NCBI GenBank assembly: GCA_011523485.1
Contig: WTGR01000400.1
Location: 1-9,112 of the forward strand
DNA from: Acidobacteriota bacterium
GTDB taxonomy: Bacteria; Acidobacteriota; Vicinamibacteria; Vicinamibacterales; UBA8438
Length of the DNA stretch: 9,112 nt
Direction of reading: 5' to 3'
Both the position numbers and the translations under genes were made by a program. Shown here piece after piece: positions 6,742 through 9,112 of this stretch. The number at the start of each line of letters is the position of its first letter. Within the stretch, counting starts at the first letter, position 1. A model generated the notes under the pieces. That model was not told the DNA's origin, ran no database searches, and saw nothing but the letters and a program-made list of their open reading frames with translations.

Positions 6742-7427
6742 GGGACTATCTCCTTGATCTTGTGGATGTTCACCACGTGCGACCGGTGGACGCGCCAAAA
6801 GACGTCCGGGTCGAGATGCGACTGCAGCTCGTCCAGCGTCCGGCAGCTCGCGGCGCCGTTCAGTGTACCGGTTACGACGGTGATGACGTCGTCCACCAGC
6901 GATGCGAACACGATGTCCCGCGGCTGCACGAGCACGAGCCGCTCGCCTGCCTTCACGGCGATAGGCTCCCGCCGGCCGCGGCGCTGCGCGACCAGGTCCG
7001 CGATCCGTTCGAGCTCGTCGGCCCGCAACCCCCGGCGTCCCTCCCCGGGCTGCCTTGCCGGGGACACCAGTTCCCGTACCCGCGTGATCGTGCGGGCGAG
7101 GCGCGCAGGCTCGACCGGCTTCAGCAGGTAGTCGACGGCGTTCACCTCGAACGCCTCTATCGCATGCTGATCGTATGCGGTCACGAAGACCACGCGCGGG
7201 GTATCGTCCCGATCCACCAGCTCGCGCGCCACTTCGAAACCGGTGCGGCCGGGCATCTGGACGTCGAGCAGCACGAGATCCGGGTGCAGCGTGTCGATGA
7301 CCTCGAGAGCCCGCAGGCCGTCTCCCGCCTGCCCGACGATCTCCACGTCCTCGAGCTGCTCGAGCTGGAAGCAGAGCTCGTTTCTCGCGAGCCGTTCGTC
7401 GTCGACCACGACCGTCCGTATGCTCAT
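6636..7427 (-). CDS. LytTR-family response regulator
   Basis: A 263-residue transcriptional response regulator. Residues 1-120 are a receiver domain: acidic pair D9-D10 in VVVDDE, phosphoacceptor D55 in LVLLDVQMPG, T83 in FVTAYD and K103 in LLKPVEP. Residues 121-150 are a charged linker. Residues about 153-260 are a LytTR DNA-binding domain: IAVKAGERLVLVQPRDIVF, FWRVHRSHVVNIHKIKEIVPW and IPVSRSQTKRLREYL. LytTR proteins bind paired direct repeats as dimers. The ATG at 7427 is chosen because the receiver begins there; upstream extension (to 7673) is only the kinase gene in another frame. The kinase stop TGA and this ATG are separated by one base, indicating translational coupling. GGAGG lies about 15 bases upstream inside the kinase gene. 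It is the cognate partner of the LytS-type kinase. Target genes are not visible; the divergent region at 8755-8958 is a candidate. Confidence 0.95.
   Translation of the reverse strand: MSIRTVVVDDERLARNELCFQLEQLEDVEIVGQAGDGLRALEVIDTLHPDLVLLDVQMPGRTGFEVARELVDRDDTPRVVFVTAYDQHAIEAFEVNAVDYLLKPVEPARLARTITRVRELVSPARQPGEGRRGLRADELERIADLVAQRRGRREPIAVKAGERLVLVQPRDIVFASLVDDVITVVTGTLNGAASCRTLDELQSHLDPDVFWRVHRSHVVNIHKIKEIVPWFSRNYILKMKDPRGTEIPVSRSQTKRLREYLSL
6750..6755 (-). promoter_or_regulatory. Shine-Dalgarno candidate supporting the GTG start of lepB
   Basis: On the minus strand AAGGAG lies 8 bases upstream of GTG 6741-6739, an ideal sequence and spacing. It is inside the response regulator gene and encodes part of its conserved IKEI segment, so the match could be a by-product of protein constraint. 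Confidence 0.4.
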
Positions 7428-7428
7428 C

Positions 7429-8754
7429 TCAGGCGGACGCCCTCCGCGGTGCGGTCGATGCCGGGATCTCGATGCGCGCGCACGTTCCCTCCCCCGGCGT
7501 GCTCTCCAGCCGCAACGGATAGTTCTCGCCGTATATGACGCGCAACCGCTCGTCGACGTTGCGCAGGCCGATCCCGCCTTCACGGCTCCGCCCGACATCG
7601 GTGTCGGCCATGCCCGCTCCGTTGTCCAGCACCTCGATGATGCCGTGGCCGCGCGTGCGCCGGCTCCGGACAATGATACGCCCGCCGCCCACCTTCTTCT
7701 CGATGCCGTGCTTGATCGAGTTCTCGACCAGCGGCTGCAGCACCATGCTGGGGATGATCAGATCGAGACTGTCGGGACTGATGCGGTGCTCCACGACCAG
7801 GGTGGGTCCGAAGCGGACCGCTTCGATGTCGAGGTACTCGTTGATGGAGGCCAGCTCCTCCCGCAGGGTGACGAACTGCTCCTGCGTGCTCAGCATCCGC
7901 CGCAGCATGACGGAGAGCTTCAGGATCAACGTCCGCGCGGTTTCCGGCTGCGAGCGAATGAGCGAGGAGATCGAGGTGAGGGTGTTGAACAGGAAGTGCG
8001 GATGTATCTGGCTGGACAGCGCGTCGACGCGCGCCGCCATCAGGAGCTTCTCCTGTTCCTGCAGGCGATGCTCGATGCGCGCGGTGTTCCAGATCTTGAT
8101 CGGAATGGCGACGCTCAGGACCGTGGACAGCATCACCAGCACCCCGAGCCACAGATTCTCGATCTCGAAGTGGAAGATGACGTCCAGGCCGAAGCGCACG
8201 CCGAGTCCCTGCCGAATCACCTCCAGACCGACGGGCGCCGCCGCGAGAATCGGAAGCCAGTCGATGCGGAACCGCCGCACCAGGTGCCACGCGTGCCGGT
8301 GCAGATCCGCGAAGAACAACGGCGACAGGTGCCAGATGGCCTCCTTGGGGCACATTTCGCGCAGGCCGCCGCCGGCGAATCCGCAACCCACCGCGAACGG
8401 CATCGCCGCCACCTCGCCGCCGAGGAGGGCTGGTGTGCCGGCGAGCACGCCGACGATGGCGCCGGCGTACGGACCGGCGATCAAGCCGGCGAGAAACGGA
8501 CCGGCCAGCGAGAAATCCGCCGCGTCGTAGCCCAGCACCAGCCGGGCGATGATGCCGCCGAGCAGGGGGATCCCGAGGCTGAACGCGAACACGAGGCGCT
8601 CGCGCCAGGCGCGCTGCTCGGTCAGCAGAATCCGGCGGAACTGGCGGAACCGGACGAGCATGGTGGAGAGCGTCGCCACGACGGCGAGCTTCACGACCAG
8701 CGTCGTCAGCAGCACTTGCTGGGCAGTGGTCAGGAATTGGGCTTCCGGCGGCAC
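7429..8754 (-). CDS. LytS-type membrane sensor histidine kinase
   Basis: A 441-residue sensor kinase. Residues about 11-215 are a multi-span membrane region resembling the 5TM-LYT sensor domain: LLTTLVVKLAVVATLSTM, ERLVFAFSLGIPLLGGIIARL, SLAGPFLAGLIAGPYAGAIVG and WLGVLVMLSTVLSVAIP. A short coiled linker (EHRLQEQEKLLMAARVDAL) leads to the His_kinase domain, whose phosphorylated histidine is expected to be H253 in QIHPHFLFNTL. The ATPase shows the N box VLQPLVENSIKHG (N345), DNGAGM (D377) and GIGLRNVDERL. Cysteines and histidines C124, C135, H142, H152, H154 and H157 cluster between membrane spans. The start is the first possible codon, a GTG after an in-frame TAG, with no Shine-Dalgarno at normal spacing and a promoter-like TATAGT just upstream, so translation may be leaderless. 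It passes phosphate to the adjacent LytTR regulator; the stimulus is unknown. Confidence 0.93.
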   Translation of the reverse strand: MPPEAQFLTTAQQVLLTTLVVKLAVVATLSTMLVRFRQFRRILLTEQRAWRERLVFAFSLGIPLLGGIIARLVLGYDAADFSLAGPFLAGLIAGPYAGAIVGVLAGTPALLGGEVAAMPFAVGCGFAGGGLREMCPKEAIWHLSPLFFADLHRHAWHLVRRFRIDWLPILAAAPVGLEVIRQGLGVRFGLDVIFHFEIENLWLGVLVMLSTVLSVAIPIKIWNTARIEHRLQEQEKLLMAARVDALSSQIHPHFLFNTLTSISSLIRSQPETARTLILKLSVMLRRMLSTQEQFVTLREELASINEYLDIEAVRFGPTLVVEHRISPDSLDLIIPSMVLQPLVENSIKHGIEKKVGGGRIIVRSRRTRGHGIIEVLDNGAGMADTDVGRSREGGIGLRNVDERLRVIYGENYPLRLESTPGEGTCARIEIPASTAPRRASA

Positions 8755-8762
8755 TTCCGGCC

Positions 8763-8789
8763 ACTATAGCGAATGCCGCACGGTGTCGG
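8763..8789 (-). promoter_or_regulatory. Possible promoter of the kinase-regulator-lepB unit
   Basis: On the minus strand TATAGT (8768-8763) is a good -10 match. The best -35, CCGACA (8789-8784), is only 15 bases away and weak. Transcription would begin near 8756, two bases from the GTG start, so the message would be essentially leaderless. Confidence 0.33.
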
Positions 8790-8798
8790 TCCCGGCGC

Positions 8799-8829
8799 GC
8801 CGCCGGCCAACGGAGCCTGCGGCCGCCGG
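8799..8829. promoter_or_regulatory. Paired direct repeats in the divergent control region, possible regulator site
   Basis: GCCGCCGG occurs at 8799-8806 and again at 8822-8829, a 23-base period close to two helical turns, directly upstream of the methyltransferase -35. LytTR regulators bind paired direct repeats of roughly this spacing. The repeat is short and GC-rich, so chance is a real alternative. Confidence 0.2.
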
Positions 8830-8832
8830 TCC

Positions 8833-8861
8833 TTGCGACCCGCGGAGCGACGGGGTATAGT
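8833..8861 (+). promoter_or_regulatory. Probable sigma70-type promoter of the methyltransferase gene
   Basis: TTGCGA (8833-8838) and TATAGT (8856-8861) are separated by exactly 17 bases. Transcription should start near 8868, leaving a leader of about 90 bases before the GTG at 8959, in which a 23-codon ORF is found. Confidence 0.5.
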
Positions 8862-8890
8862 CGCCGGAGTCGTGTAAACAATCGACAAGC

Positions 8891-8962
8891 ATGCAGGCTT
8901 TCTTCATCCTTGCGAGGCGGGTGCGAACCGCTGAGCGCGACGATTGGCGGGCCCCGGCGTGA
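8891..8962 (+). CDS. Possible 23-codon upstream ORF overlapping the methyltransferase start
   Basis: An ATG at 8891 opens a 23-residue frame beginning MQAFFILARRV whose TGA stop (8960-8962) overlaps the methyltransferase GTG in a GTGA stop-start arrangement. That overlap is typical of translationally coupled pairs. No good Shine-Dalgarno precedes the ATG, and the peptide matches nothing I recognise, so it could be chance in a leader sequence. Confidence 0.25.
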   Translation: MQAFFILARRVRTAERDDWRAPA

Positions 8963-9112
8963 GTCTTCTCCAACGGAATCCCGACGACGATCTGTGCTCC
9001 GATCCACAGACGCGGGCGCTCTCCGCGGCGGTGGTCGAGAGCTCCTTCGTCGAAGCGGTCTACAACAAGATCGCGGTCATCGACGACTGGCTCTTCGGGG
9101 CGACGTTGCACA
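8959..9112 (+). CDS. Probable SAM-dependent methyltransferase, N-terminal part (cut by window end)
   Basis: Fifty-one codons are present before the window ends. After a hydrophilic leader of about 30 residues comes SFVEAVYNKIAVIDDWLFG, which resembles the start of class I methyltransferases of the UbiE/PmtA (phospholipid N-methyltransferase) type, where a segment like VYxxxAxxYDxLFG precedes the SAM-binding fold. The SAM motif itself would lie beyond the window. GTG 8959 is preferred; TTG 8944 is an alternative, and an in-frame TGA at 8932 bounds the frame. It is transcribed divergently from the sensor kinase and has its own promoter-like element. Coding is likely; the family call rests on one short motif, and the substrate is a guess. 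Confidence 0.55.
   Translation, partial: MSLLQRNPDDDLCSDPQTRALSAAVVESSFVEAVYNKIAVIDDWLFGATLH

Noticed and set aside
7428..7673. N-terminal extension of the LytTR regulator frame
   Set aside because: These codons are the kinase gene read in another frame; the receiver domain begins at ATG 7427.
7243..8769. Long open frames on the plus strand opposite the sensor kinase and regulator genes (up to 508 codons)
   Set aside because: The minus-strand kinase and LytTR motifs are complete, and the plus-strand products show no recognisable domain.
8764..9111. Minus-strand frame of 115 codons at the window end
   Set aside because: It conflicts with the plus-strand methyltransferase start, which has a recognisable motif and a promoter; the minus product has neither.
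1..9112. CRISPR array, tRNA, rRNA or insertion sequence
   Set aside because: No regularly spaced repeats, no cloverleaf-like segment, no transposase motifs and no terminal inverted repeats around a gene were seen.

Overview
The window is high-GC bacterial chromosome with dense, short-spaced genes and G/C-rich third codon positions. The gene set is CarD, Rex, a LytS/LytTR two-component pair, MoaC, PlsC, a COG1022-type acyl-CoA synthetase and signal peptidase I. This fits an Acidobacteriota-like bacterium, possibly the Vicinamibacteria lineage. That placement is an inference from gene content and protein style; there is no rRNA or other decisive marker here.

Layout. (1) Bases 1-1552, plus strand: a sigma70-like promoter, a CarD-family RNA polymerase-binding regulator with an acidic tail, and after 13 bases a PlsC-type acyltransferase. 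(2) Bases 1560-2723, minus strand: an unrecognised exported protein with OB-fold-like segments and a C-terminal Ig-like domain. It converges on plsC with only 7 bases between the stop codons. (3) Bases 2724-5847, plus strand: a promoter overlapped by a perfect 20-bp palindrome, then rex, moaC and a long-chain acyl-CoA synthetase. (4) Bases 5848-6030: a short intergenic stretch packed with inverted repeats, including a 17-bp stem next to the lepB stop. (5) Bases 8754 down to 6031, minus strand: a LytS-type membrane histidine kinase, its LytTR response regulator one base later, and a signal peptidase I whose frame runs into the regulator gene. (6) Bases 8755-8958: a divergent control region with promoter-like elements both ways. 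(7) Bases 8959 to the end: the first 51 codons of a probable SAM-dependent methyltransferase.

How the genes may work together. CarD and PlsC link global transcription control to phospholipid synthesis. Rex (NADH/NAD+ sensor), MoaC (molybdenum cofactor) and acyl-CoA synthetase form a plausible redox and energy-metabolism transcription unit. The kinase, regulator and signal peptidase form an envelope-related unit, and the divergent methyltransferase resembles phospholipid N-methyltransferases. A membrane-lipid and envelope theme recurs, but the coupling is inferred from proximity.

I see no strong case for a wholly new system. The points most worth checking are the palindrome over the rex promoter, the intergenic palindrome cluster, the unresolved lepB start inside the regulator gene, the HX4E variant in PlsC, the stop-start-overlapped upstream ORF before the methyltransferase, and the unknown exported protein. 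No tRNA, rRNA, CRISPR array, insertion sequence or origin was recognised.
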